Source: Actinomycetes bacterium (lineage in GTDB: Bacteria > Actinomycetota > Acidimicrobiia > Acidimicrobiales > RAAP-2). From it: a stretch of DNA of 64,000 nt. The stretch covers positions 1-64,000 of the forward strand of contig JAJZDI010000002.1 in NCBI GenBank assembly GCA_021806045.1. The letters are read 5' to 3'. The stretch's first letter is position 1; each line of letters starts with the position of its first letter. Under the pieces are notes generated by a model, which was given only the letters and a program-made list of their open reading frames with translations, had not been told where the DNA came from and searched no databases. Position numbers and translations under genes: made by a program. Of the stretch, positions 42,946 to 51,514 are shown piece after piece.

Positions 42946-44265
42946 ATGGCGGCTGCCATGGAACGAACGAAGGAGCTGGCCGCCGATCGTCCGACCAGCG
43001 ACGGGCTGAGTGCCAAGGAGGAAGCCAGCCCAGCTGCCGCTGTGTCGATCGGTGGAGGCACGGGCACTCCGGTCGAGGCCTTCGACTACGACCTGCCCGG
43101 GGCCGCCATCGCCCAGGAGCCGGTGGAGCCGCGTAGCGCGGCCCGGCTCCTGGTGGCACCACCGGTCGGCGCAGAGCGCGGGGCTCCGCCCGCCCATCGG
43201 CACATCACCGATCTTCCCGACCTGCTCCGACCGGGCGACCTGCTTGTGGTGAACGACACCCGGGTGCTGGCAGCCCGGCTGCAGCTTGCCAAGTCGACCG
43301 GCGGACGGGCCGAGGTGCTGCTGCTCGAGCCGGAGGACGGTAGCGGACGTGGCATCGGGCCCGACGAGCACGCCAGCGGACCCGCCGAGCACGACAGCGG
43401 GTCCGACCGGTGGGTGGCCCTGGTGCGCCCCGGTCGGCGATTGCCGCCGGGCACGGCCCTGTTCGAAGCGGGCGGCTCAGCGGGGGCTGCTCCCGTGGTG
43501 GTGGAGGGCTGGCCCGAGGGGACGGTCCCCGGAGGTGGGGACCCCGACGGGCGGCGCATCGTCCGGTTGGCCGACCCGTCGATCATCGAGCGGGCCGGCA
43601 TCGTGCCCCTGCCGCCTTACATCCATGCCGAACTGGACCGGCCGGAGCGCTACCAGACGGTGTTCGCCGCCGCCCGGCCGCCCGGGGAACGGTCGGCAGC
43701 GGCGCCGACCGCCGGGCTGCACCTCACGCCCGAGGTGCTGGAGGCCTGCCGCGCAGCCGGGGCCGCCGTGGCCACGGTGGACCTGGTCATCGGGCTCGAC
43801 ACCTTCCGGCCCCTCAGCGCGCCGACGGTCGAGGGCCACGTCATGCACTCCGAGCGCTACCGGGTGCCCGCCGCCACCTGGGAGGCGTGCCGGTCGGCCA
43901 CCCGGGTGGTGGCCGTCGGCACCACCGTGGTGCGTGCCCTGGAGTCGGCCGCGGCCACCGGCGAGCTCGAGGGGCGGACCGACCTGTTCATCCGCCCGGG
44001 TTTCCGGTTCCAGGTGGTCGACGCGCTGCTCACCAATTTCCACCTGCCCCGCAGCTCGCTGCTGGTGCTGGTGGAGGCGTTCTACGGTCCCGCCTGGCGG
44101 GACCGGTACGCGGAGGCCCTGGCCGAGGGCTACCGGTTCCTGTCCTTCGGGGATGCCATGTTCCTGGAGCGGGGCGCCGGGCACGGGGACCAGAGTGGCG
44201 CCGGGCCGTCCGGGGTCGGCGGCGAGCCATCCGGGCGCCCGGAGGATCCGGGTCCCGACCGGTGA
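42946..44265 (+). CDS. queA: tRNA preQ1(34) S-adenosylmethionine ribosyltransferase-isomerase
   Basis: Transfers and isomerises the ribosyl of SAM onto preQ1 in tRNA, giving epoxyqueuosine. Family parts: FDYDLPGAAIAQEPVEPRSAARLLV, LLVVNDTRVLAARL, PLPPYI, AAPTAGLHLT, DTFRPL and TDLFIRPGFRFQVVDALLTNFHLPRSSLLVLVEAFYG. At 439 residues it is longer than the usual 340-350: there is an N-terminal extension of about 45 residues, an acidic insert (GPDEHASGPAEHDSGSD) and a Gly-rich tail. Start uncertain: ATG 42946 or 42958. Its stop overlaps the tgt GTG. Confidence 0.92.
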   Translation: MAAAMERTKELAADRPTSDGLSAKEEASPAAAVSIGGGTGTPVEAFDYDLPGAAIAQEPVEPRSAARLLVAPPVGAERGAPPAHRHITDLPDLLRPGDLLVVNDTRVLAARLQLAKSTGGRAEVLLLEPEDGSGRGIGPDEHASGPAEHDSGSDRWVALVRPGRRLPPGTALFEAGGSAGAAPVVVEGWPEGTVPGGGDPDGRRIVRLADPSIIERAGIVPLPPYIHAELDRPERYQTVFAAARPPGERSAAAPTAGLHLTPEVLEACRAAGAAVATVDLVIGLDTFRPLSAPTVEGHVMHSERYRVPAATWEACRSATRVVAVGTTVVRALESAAATGELEGRTDLFIRPGFRFQVVDALLTNFHLPRSSLLVLVEAFYGPAWRDRYAEALAEGYRFLSFGDAMFLERGAGHGDQSGAGPSGVGGEPSGRPEDPGPDR

Positions 44266-45383
44266 CCACCTCGGCCACCCCCCTCACCGTGGCGGCCACC
44301 GACGGGGCGGCCCGGGCCGGCACGGTGACGACGGCCCGGGGCACGTTCGCCACGCCGTGCTTCATGCCGGTCGGCACCCGGGGAGCGGTCAAGGCACTGG
44401 ACGCCGCCGACCTGGAGGCGCTCGGCGCCCAGGTGGTCCTGTCCAACACCTACCACCTGATGCTCCGTCCCGGCGCCGAGGTGGTCGCCGCGCTGGGCGG
44501 GCTGGGTCGATTCAGCGGGTGGAGCGGCCACACCCTCACCGACTCGGGGGGGTTCCAGGTCCACTCTCTGTCGCCGGCGGTGGACGACGACGGGGTGTCC
44601 TTCACGTCCGTCTACGACGGCAGCCCGGTCCGCCTCACACCGGAGCGGGCCGTCGAGGTCCAGGGCCTGATCGGTGCCGACATCCAGATGGTGCTCGACG
44701 TGTGCGCCACCCTCCCGGCCCCGCCCGAGGTGCTGCGGCAGGCGGTCGAGCGCACGGCGGCGTGGGCGGCCCGAGCCCGGGACCACCACCGCAGGATCGA
44801 GGCCCGCCCGCCCCACCAGGCCATCTACGGCATCGTCCAGGGAGGGACCGATCCGGAGCTGCGGATGGAGAGCGCGTCCCGCACGGTCGAGCTGGCCTTC
44901 GACGGCTACGCCATCGGGGGACTGTCGGTGGGGGAGCCGAGGGAGGAGCTGCTGGCCGCGGTGGAGGCGACCGTCCCCATCCTGCCCGCCGACCGCCCCC
45001 GCTACCTGATGGGGGTGGGGGACCCGATCGGCCTGGTGGAGGCGGTGGCCCGGGGGGTCGACCTGTTCGACTGCGTGGCCCCCACCCGGGGCGCCCGCCA
45101 CGGCCAGGTGTGGACACGGTCAGGGCGGCTGTCGCTCCGGAACGCGGCCCACGCCCGGGACGACCGGCCGCTCGAGGAGGGGTGCACCTGTCCCACCTGC
45201 CACCGCTGGTCGCGGGGCTACCTGCGCCACCTGCTGCTGGTGGGGGAGCCAACGGCGTGGCGCCTCCTCTCGGTGCACAACCTGGCCTTCGTCCTGGGCC
45301 TGGTGGCCCGTGTGCGAAATGCCATCGGCGAGGGCCGGCTGGCCGACGTCCGCGCCGAGGTGGCAGCAGCCTGGGGCCGGTGA
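44262..45383 (+). CDS. tgt: tRNA-guanine(34) transglycosylase
   Basis: Exchanges G34 for preQ1 in tRNAs with GUN anticodons; 373 residues. Base-binding LTDSGGFQV, IVQGGTD and GGLSVGEP, nucleophile Asp in DLFDCVAPTRGARHG, and zinc ligands CTCPTC plus a downstream His (SVHN) are all present. The recognition motif, usually DEC in bacteria, is DVC here (MVLDVCATL). GTG start shared with queA. The two genes give the first queuosine steps; epoxyqueuosine reductase is not in the window. Confidence 0.95.
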   Translation: MTTSATPLTVAATDGAARAGTVTTARGTFATPCFMPVGTRGAVKALDAADLEALGAQVVLSNTYHLMLRPGAEVVAALGGLGRFSGWSGHTLTDSGGFQVHSLSPAVDDDGVSFTSVYDGSPVRLTPERAVEVQGLIGADIQMVLDVCATLPAPPEVLRQAVERTAAWAARARDHHRRIEARPPHQAIYGIVQGGTDPELRMESASRTVELAFDGYAIGGLSVGEPREELLAAVEATVPILPADRPRYLMGVGDPIGLVEAVARGVDLFDCVAPTRGARHGQVWTRSGRLSLRNAAHARDDRPLEEGCTCPTCHRWSRGYLRHLLLVGEPTAWRLLSVHNLAFVLGLVARVRNAIGEGRLADVRAEVAAAWGR

Positions 45384-45399
45384 GCAGGCAGGTCGGTGC

Positions 45400-45450
45400 T
45401 CCCCCTCGTGGGGATGTCATGTCCGCCCCGCGGGGTTGTCCCTTCGGGGA
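45400..45450 (+). terminator. Cluster of three short GC hairpins after tgt
   Basis: TCCCC/GGGGA (45400-45414), CCCCGCGGGG (45426-45435) and TCCC-TTCG-GGGA (45439-45450) follow each other between tgt and the yajC promoter. No T-run is present, so intrinsic termination is doubtful; together they may separate the queA-tgt and yajC-secDF transcripts. Confidence 0.3.
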
Positions 45451-45463
45451 AGGGCGGCTCGGC

Positions 45464-45469
45464 TACAGT
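45464..45469 (+). promoter_or_regulatory. Probable leaderless -10 box (TACAGT) before the yajC mini-ORF
   Basis: TACAGT ends nine bases before the GTG at 45479, which opens a 10-codon frame rather than yajC itself. Second case of this design after the GT4 gene. Confidence 0.5.
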
Positions 45470-45478
45470 CGTCCCCCT

Positions 45479-45511
45479 GTGATCACCCTGACCCCCGCCG
45501 TGCCCTCGTGA
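45479..45511 (+). CDS. 10-codon leaderless upstream ORF coupled to yajC
   Basis: GTG-initiated frame MITLTPAVPS whose TGA (45509-45511) overlaps the yajC GTG as GTGA. The promoter spacing makes its GTG the first codon of the mRNA. There is no purine-rich ribosome site for yajC, so ribosomes finishing this peptide are the likely source of yajC initiation. Function as a coupling or sensing leader is inference. Confidence 0.45.
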   Translation: MITLTPAVPS

Positions 45512-46002
45512 CCCCGTTCATCGCTCTCGTGGCGCCGTTCGCAGCGACGTCGTCGTCGAAGACCTCGTCGTCGAGCAACTACTCCTTCCTCATCCTCATC
45601 GCCCTGTTCGCGGCCGCGTACTTCCTGTTCATGCGTCCCCGCAGCCAGGCGATGAAGCGCCAGCGCGAGGAGCAGCGACAGTTCTCAGTGGGGGACGAGG
45701 TCCTGACCGCCGGCGGCATCGTCGGGCGGGTCATCGACGACCAGGGCGACCGCATCACCCTGGAGACGAGCGTCGGTGCCTCGTTCACCGTGCTGCGCCA
45801 GTACATCGTGCGGCGGATCGAGGAGCCCGAGCCCGAGCCCGACATGGAGCCCGAGGGCGAGATGGAGACAGACGGGGGAGCGGATGAGGAGCCGGACAGC
45901 GCCGCCGGTGAGGTCCCCCCGGCGCCTGACGGAGACGGTGACGGCGGCGAGCACGGCGGGTCGTCGGGGGATGGCGACGATGGCGGATCGAAGCAGGCCT
46001 AG
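45508..46002 (+). CDS. yajC: Preprotein translocase accessory subunit YajC
   Basis: Small subunit of the SecDF-YajC complex, 164 residues. A single span (YSFLILIALFAAAYFLFMRP, followed by RSQAMKRQREEQ) and the cytoplasmic core FSVGDEVLTAGGIVGRVI are typical. The last 70 residues form a very acidic tail (EPEPEPDMEPEGEMETDGG) not present in most YajC. GTG 45508 overlaps the mini-ORF stop. secD starts about 25 bases after its end. Confidence 0.93.
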   Translation: MTPFIALVAPFAATSSSKTSSSSNYSFLILIALFAAAYFLFMRPRSQAMKRQREEQRQFSVGDEVLTAGGIVGRVIDDQGDRITLETSVGASFTVLRQYIVRRIEEPEPEPDMEPEGEMETDGGADEEPDSAAGEVPPAPDGDGDGGEHGGSSGDGDDGGSKQA

Positions 46003-46026
46003 GAACGCGGACATGGGGGAGTGCCG

Positions 46027-47544
46027 GTGAAGAAGGGCAAGCGCGGGCTGTGGATCAGCCTGATCGCCATGGTGGTCATCGCCGTGGTGTGGCTGGGGTC
46101 GACCCTGGCCGCAGGTTGGTCGCCCAAGCTCGGTCTCGATCTCGACGGCGGCCTGTCGGTGGTCTACAAGACGGTGAAGCCGGTCTCGGGCACCGACCTG
46201 TCGACGGCGGCCCAGATCCTGAACGACCGGGTGACGGGGAACGGTGCCAGCGGTGCGACGGTGGCCACCCAGGGCGGCAACGAGATCTCGGTGTCCATCC
46301 CCGGGGAGAAGAACCCCCAGAAGATCCTGAACGGCCTGGGCAACACCGCCCAGCTCTTCATCCGCCCCGCGCTGTGCTTCGCTCCCGCGCCCAAGGCAGC
46401 CAAGGGCACCACCCTCAAGCCGGCGCCGTACCCGGCGTGCTCGACCGGCACCCAGCTGACCTCGACGGCACTGGCCGTCAACACGTCGTCGGGATCGCCG
46501 ACGGGCAACATCCCCGCTGACAGCGCCCTGGCCCAGTACGCGTCGACGCCCTCGGGTGCCGACCAGAAGTCGGCCACCGTGCTGCTGCCGGGCTCGTCCG
46601 GCTCGGGCCTGACCGGGCGGGTCCTCCTCGGGCCCGCCCAGCTGTCGGGCACCGACGTGCACTCGGCGTCGGCCCAGGTCGACACCCTGGGCAATTGGGG
46701 CGTTCAGCTCAACCTGACCTCGGCCGGGGCGACCAAGTGGGACACGCTTGCCACGCAGCAGTTCCACGCCTACATCGCCTTCGACCTCGACGCCCAGATC
46801 ATCTCGATGCCCCTCACCCTTCCCAAGCAGGCCAGCTTCAGCTCGTTCGGGGGCACGGTGCTCATCAGCGGCGGGTTCACCCATGCCCAGGCCACCCAGC
46901 TGGCCAACCAGCTCACCTACGGCGCATTGCCCGTCGCCCTGCAGCGGATCACCGTCCAGACCGTGTCCCCCACCCTGGGCAAGGCGTCGCTGCAGGCCGG
47001 CATGATCGCCGGCATCGCCGGCCTCCTGGTCGTGATGCTCTACATGCTCCTCTACTACCGCCTGCTGGGAATGGTGGTGATCTCGGGCCTCGTCCTCACC
47101 GGCGCCCTCCTGTGGTCGATCATCGCCCTGCTCGGCCAGAGCAGCGGCACGACCCTCGACCTGGCCGGCATCATCGGCATCATCGTGTCGATCGGTATCA
47201 CCGTCGACTCCTACATCGTCTACTTCGAACGATTGAAAGACGAGACGAGGGCGGGCCGGACCGTGCGCACCAGCGTGGACCGGGGCTTCGCCAGCGCCTT
47301 CCGCACCGTGTTGGCCGCCGACGCGGTGTCGTTCCTCGGCGCGGCCATCCTCTACTTCATCTCCATCGGCCCGGTGCGGGGCTTCGCACTGTTCCTCGGG
47401 ATCTCGACGCTGCTCGACGTGATCGTCACCTACTTCTTCACCCGCCCGTTCGTGGTGCTGCTCGGGCGCCACGGCGGTGCCACCGAGGCACGGCGCCTGG
47501 GTGTGGCCCGGGGTCTGGGACTCGAGGCTGAGGGGGCCCGATGA
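46027..47544 (+). CDS. secD: Protein translocase subunit SecD
   Basis: RND-type membrane protein, about 505 residues, that uses the proton gradient to pull secreted proteins out of SecYEG. Residues 1-30 contain the first span, then LGLDLDGGLSVVY, a large periplasmic domain (about 45-300), and spans 2-6 with GIIGIIVSIGITVDSYIVYFERLKDE and FASAFRTVLAADAVSFLGAAILYF. GGGGGA at 46015-46020 is six bases before GTG 46027 and directly abuts GTG 46021, so I prefer 46027. Stop overlaps secF (ATGA). Confidence 0.94.
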   Translation: MKKGKRGLWISLIAMVVIAVVWLGSTLAAGWSPKLGLDLDGGLSVVYKTVKPVSGTDLSTAAQILNDRVTGNGASGATVATQGGNEISVSIPGEKNPQKILNGLGNTAQLFIRPALCFAPAPKAAKGTTLKPAPYPACSTGTQLTSTALAVNTSSGSPTGNIPADSALAQYASTPSGADQKSATVLLPGSSGSGLTGRVLLGPAQLSGTDVHSASAQVDTLGNWGVQLNLTSAGATKWDTLATQQFHAYIAFDLDAQIISMPLTLPKQASFSSFGGTVLISGGFTHAQATQLANQLTYGALPVALQRITVQTVSPTLGKASLQAGMIAGIAGLLVVMLYMLLYYRLLGMVVISGLVLTGALLWSIIALLGQSSGTTLDLAGIIGIIVSIGITVDSYIVYFERLKDETRAGRTVRTSVDRGFASAFRTVLAADAVSFLGAAILYFISIGPVRGFALFLGISTLLDVIVTYFFTRPFVVLLGRHGGATEARRLGVARGLGLEAEGAR

Positions 47545-48989
47545 GTGACGACACCACCCGCGACGACGAGCTCGACATGGAGCCCGAGGCGGAGGACGAG
47601 GTGCCGGAGGAGAACGAGGTGGAGGAGCCTGCGGTCGCCGACGAGGAGCCGGGGAGCGACGGGCCGACCGCCGGCGATCGGCGTCGGGACGAGCCGGGTG
47701 CATTCCGCCGCCTCTACCGGGGCCAGACGTCCTTCGACTTCATCGCCAATCGCCGGCGGTGGTTCGGGATCTCGGCCGTCATCATCGTGGCCGGGATCCT
47801 GTCCCTCGGCATCCGGGGCCTCAACCTGGGCATCGACTTCAAGGGCGGCCAGTCCTGGACGGTCACGACCCAGACGTTGACGGTGGCCCAGGCCACCTCC
47901 GCGGTGAAGTCGGCCGGCGTGAGCCAGCCGACGGTCGTCCAGCTCACCAATCAGTTGACCCACGTCCGCCAGATCGAGGTCCAGGCCGACCTCAACAGCC
48001 TGTCGCAGGCCAAGCGCACAGCGGTCGAGCAGCAGGTGAACGACGCGCTGGCCAAGGCGGCCGGCATCCCCGTCGCCGAAGCGGGGTCCAAGATCTCCTT
48101 CAGCGACGTCGGGCCGACGTGGGGCGGCCAGGTGACCTCAAAGGCGGTCGAGGCCCTCATCGTCTTCTTCATCGCCGTGGTGCTGTACATCTCCATCCGG
48201 TTCGAGTTCAAGATGGCCGTGGCCGCCCTGGTGGCGGTGATCCACGACATCCTGGTGACAGTGGGGATCTACTCGCTCACCGGGTTCCAGGTCACGCCGG
48301 ACACCGTCATCGCCGTCCTCACCGTGCTCGGCTACTCCCTCTACGACACCGTCGTCGTTTTCGACCGGATCGGCGAGAACACGAAGGGCCTGGGTGCGTC
48401 CGGGCGGATCACCTATTCGGACGTGGTCAACCTGTCGATGAACCAGACGCTGGCCCGCTCGATCAACACGTCCTTGGTGGCTGTCATCCCCGTGCTGTCC
48501 GTGCTGGTGATCGGCTCGTACGTCCTCGGGGCGACGACGCTCGAGAACTTCGGCCTGGCCCTGGTGATCGGCCTCACCAGCGGGGCTTACTCGTCGATCT
48601 TCATCGCCTCGCCGCTGCTGGCTCTGATGAAGGAGCGCGAGCCGCGCTACTCCACGATCCGCCAGCGCCTCGAGACGAGGGGTGACCGCCTGGGCATCCT
48701 CACCCCGGCCGCCGCCGCGGCCATGGCCGGCGGCCCCCGCTCGGCTTCACGGGCTGCCACCGCCTCCGCACGCGGCGCCATCCGGCCGGGTGCGGCACAG
48801 GGGGCGAAGGGAGCGAAGGGAGCGAAGAGCACACAGGGGGGAGGCGGCTCCACGGCCACGGCCGTGTCTGACGCCCCACAGCGCTCGGGCACCGGGTCCC
48901 GCCCGACCGCGGCGAACCGCCCCGCCCCCCGGCCCCGCAAGAACACGCCCAAGTCGAAGTCCAAGGGCGGCAAGGGCCGCAAGCGGTGA
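47541..48989 (+). CDS. secF: Protein translocase subunit SecF
   Basis: Partner of SecD, 482 residues, longer than the usual 300-400. Residues 1-50 are strongly acidic (EPEAEDEVPEENEVEEPAV). The core has FDFIANRRRWFGIS, LGIDFKGGQSW, a small periplasmic domain, and spans with VIAVLTVLGYSLYDTVVVFDRI and LARSINTSLVAVIPVLSVLV. The C-terminal 110 residues are an Ala/Gly/Arg-rich basic tail with GAKGAKGAK and ending KSKGGKGRKR. ATG shared with the secD stop. The 115 bases to rel contain a leaderless promoter. Confidence 0.94.
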   Translation: MSDDTTRDDELDMEPEAEDEVPEENEVEEPAVADEEPGSDGPTAGDRRRDEPGAFRRLYRGQTSFDFIANRRRWFGISAVIIVAGILSLGIRGLNLGIDFKGGQSWTVTTQTLTVAQATSAVKSAGVSQPTVVQLTNQLTHVRQIEVQADLNSLSQAKRTAVEQQVNDALAKAAGIPVAEAGSKISFSDVGPTWGGQVTSKAVEALIVFFIAVVLYISIRFEFKMAVAALVAVIHDILVTVGIYSLTGFQVTPDTVIAVLTVLGYSLYDTVVVFDRIGENTKGLGASGRITYSDVVNLSMNQTLARSINTSLVAVIPVLSVLVIGSYVLGATTLENFGLALVIGLTSGAYSSIFIASPLLALMKEREPRYSTIRQRLETRGDRLGILTPAAAAAMAGGPRSASRAATASARGAIRPGAAQGAKGAKGAKSTQGGGGSTATAVSDAPQRSGTGSRPTAANRPAPRPRKNTPKSKSKGGKGRKR

Positions 48990-49092
48990 TCGCCGGCGGG
49001 CCGCCCGGGGCCCGCCACCGCCGTCCCGACCCGGCCCGCCGGACCGCTCCCGTCCGGGGCACCGGTCGCTCCGGCCGCATGCTCCCGGCAGG

Positions 49093-49098
49093 TACCGT
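49093..49098 (+). promoter_or_regulatory. Probable leaderless -10 box of rel (TACCGT)
   Basis: TACCGT ends six bases before the rel ATG at 49105. Confidence 0.5.
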
Positions 49099-49104
49099 GT
49101 AGGG

Positions 49105-51507
49105 ATGGCACTGGCCGCACCAGCCCCCGCCGGGGACCAGGGGCAGCAGGTGGCGCACCCCGAGGACGCGCTGCCAGCCGAGGAGCTGGCCGCCATGCTC
49201 GCGCCCGTGCTCGAGGCCTTCACGCGGCGCCATCCGGGGGAGGACGTCTCGCTCATCCAGCGGGCCGCGGCGGCCGCCGCCGACGCCCACGCCGGCCAGC
49301 GGCGCCGGTCGGGCGAGCCGTACGTGACCCACCCGGTGGCCGTGGCCCAGATCGTGGCCGAATTGGGGCTCGACATCCAGACGGTGGTGGCCGCGCTCCT
49401 GCACGACGCGGTGGAGGACACCGGCCTCACCTCGGAGTGGATCGAGCGGGAGTTCGGACCGTCGGTGGCCCTGATCGTCGACGGCGTCACCAAGATCGAC
49501 CGACTCCAATTCGATTCGAAGGAGGCGCAACAGGCCGCCACCGTCCGCAAGATGCTCGTGGCCATGGCCGCCGACTGGCGGGTGCTGATCATCAAGCTTG
49601 CCGACCGGCTCCACAACATGCGGACCCTCTCGGTGATGCCCGAGTGGAAGCAGCGCCGCACCGCCCAGGAGACGATGGACATCTATGCGCCCCTCGCCCA
49701 CCGGCTGGGGATCCAGGAAGTCCGCTGGCAGCTCGAGGACCTCTCCTTCGCCACCCTCCACCCCAAGCGGTACACGGAGATCGAGCAGATGGTGGCCTCC
49801 CGGGCCCCGTTGCGCGACGAGTACCTGGCCCGGGTGATGGTGGCCGTCCGGGAGCGCCTGGCCTCGTCGGGGATCGCCGCGGAGGTGACCGGGCGGCCGA
49901 AGCACCTGTGGAGCATCTACGAGAAGATGGTGGTGCGGGGCAAGGAGTTCGACGACCTCTACGACCTGGTCGGCATCCGTGTCATCGTCGACGCCGAGCG
50001 GGACTGCTGGGCCGCCCTCGGGTCGATCCACGCCATCTGGCCCCCCGTGCAGGGGCGCTTCAAGGACTACATCAACTCGCCCAAGTTCAACCTCTACCAG
50101 TCGCTGCACACGACGGTGATCGGTCTCGACGGCAAGCCCATCGAGGTGCAGGTCCGCACCCGTGAGATGCACCGCCGTGCCGAGTACGGGATCGCCGCCC
50201 ACTGGGAGTACAAGGAGAGCGGCACCCGCCGCGACGGCTCGCCGGCCCCGGGGCCGTCGAAGCGCCGCATGCGCCGCCTGCGGGGCGGCCCGCCCCGGGG
50301 TCGCGAGATCGAACAGGCGGAGAGCGAGCTGGGCGAGCTTGCCCGGGCCCGCGGTGGCCGGGGGACCTCCTCGACCACGGCCGAGATCGAGTGGATGCAG
50401 CGGATCGTCGACTTCCAGAACGAGACGACCGACCCCATCGAGTTCCTCGAGGCGCTCAAGCTGGACCTCGAGCACGACGAGGTCTACGTGTTCACCCCGA
50501 AGGGCAAGGTCATCGCCCTGCCGGCCAACTCCACCCCGGTCGACTTCGCCTACGCCATCCACACCGAGGTGGGGCACCGGTGCATCGGCGCCAAGGTGAA
50601 CGGCCGCCTCGTCCCCCTTGACACGCACCTCCACTCGGCCGAGACGGTGGAGATCTTCACGTCGAAGGCCCCGACGGCCGGTCCGTCACGGGACTGGCTC
50701 GACATGGTTGCGTCGACGCGGGCCCGTTCCAAGATCCGCCAGTGGTTCTCCCGGGAGCGCCGCGAGGACGCGCGCGAGGTGGGGAGGGACGAGCTCACCC
50801 GGGAGCTGCGCCGCGAGGGCCTCCCGGTCCAGAAGCTGGCCGCCGACGGCACCCTGGCCGAGCTGGCCATCACCATGCACCACGCCGACCTGGACGCGCT
50901 GCACACCGCCATCGGCGAGAGCCGGGTGTCCGCCCGTGCCGTCGTCCAGCGCCTGCTCCGCGAGCTGCGGGGCGGCACCTACGAGGACCAGCTGCCGGTC
51001 ACCGCCCGCACCCCCAGCCTCACGCCGCGGCCGGGCCGGGCGTCGTCTGTGGGCGTGTACGTCGAAGGGCTCGACGACCTGATGGTCCGGCTGTCGCGCT
51101 GCTGCACACCGGTGCCGGGCGACGAGATCGTCGGCTTCGTCACCCGGGGCCGGGGCGTGTCGGTGCACCGTGCCGACTGCTCCAACGCGGCCTCTCTGGC
51201 CAGCAGGTCCCGCGAGCGCCTGATCGAGGTGGAGTGGGACCACCGGGCGTCGGGCGTGTTCATCGCCACCATCGAGGTGGTGGCCATCGACCGTTCCCGG
51301 CTCCTCGCCGACGTCACCAAGGTTCTCTCCGAGCACCACCTGAACATCGTCGGCGCCAACACCCAGACCGACGCCGACCGCATCAGCCGCATGCGCTTCG
51401 ACGTCGAGCTAGCCGACCCGACCCACCTGGAGTCGGTGCTGTCATCCATCCGACTCCTCGATGCCGTCTACGACGCCTATCGGATCCTCCCCGGTCGGAA
51501 GGACTGA
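49105..51507 (+). CDS. relA: Bifunctional (p)ppGpp synthetase/hydrolase Rel
   Basis: Stringent-response enzyme of 800 residues. The hydrolase HD site is intact (LLHDAVEDT, His100-Asp101 and Glu104-Asp105); the synthetase has RPKHLWSIYEKM, GRFKDYINSPKFNLYQSLHTTV and the RFKD form found in bifunctional rather than synthetase-only enzymes. TGS begins VYVFTPKGKVIALP (about 462-525), and an ACT domain closes the protein (about 720-800). A 40-residue Arg/Gly-rich insert (about 370-410) precedes the TGS. Leaderless-type promoter, ATG 49105. hisS starts seven bases after its stop, so histidyl-tRNA charging is in the same transcript. Confidence 0.96.
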   Translation: MALAAPAPAGDQGQQVAHPEDALPAEELAAMLAPVLEAFTRRHPGEDVSLIQRAAAAAADAHAGQRRRSGEPYVTHPVAVAQIVAELGLDIQTVVAALLHDAVEDTGLTSEWIEREFGPSVALIVDGVTKIDRLQFDSKEAQQAATVRKMLVAMAADWRVLIIKLADRLHNMRTLSVMPEWKQRRTAQETMDIYAPLAHRLGIQEVRWQLEDLSFATLHPKRYTEIEQMVASRAPLRDEYLARVMVAVRERLASSGIAAEVTGRPKHLWSIYEKMVVRGKEFDDLYDLVGIRVIVDAERDCWAALGSIHAIWPPVQGRFKDYINSPKFNLYQSLHTTVIGLDGKPIEVQVRTREMHRRAEYGIAAHWEYKESGTRRDGSPAPGPSKRRMRRLRGGPPRGREIEQAESELGELARARGGRGTSSTTAEIEWMQRIVDFQNETTDPIEFLEALKLDLEHDEVYVFTPKGKVIALPANSTPVDFAYAIHTEVGHRCIGAKVNGRLVPLDTHLHSAETVEIFTSKAPTAGPSRDWLDMVASTRARSKIRQWFSRERREDAREVGRDELTRELRREGLPVQKLAADGTLAELAITMHHADLDALHTAIGESRVSARAVVQRLLRELRGGTYEDQLPVTARTPSLTPRPGRASSVGVYVEGLDDLMVRLSRCCTPVPGDEIVGFVTRGRGVSVHRADCSNAASLASRSRERLIEVEWDHRASGVFIATIEVVAIDRSRLLADVTKVLSEHHLNIVGANTQTDADRISRMRFDVELADPTHLESVLSSIRLLDAVYDAYRILPGRKD

Positions 51508-51514
51508 GCCCACC

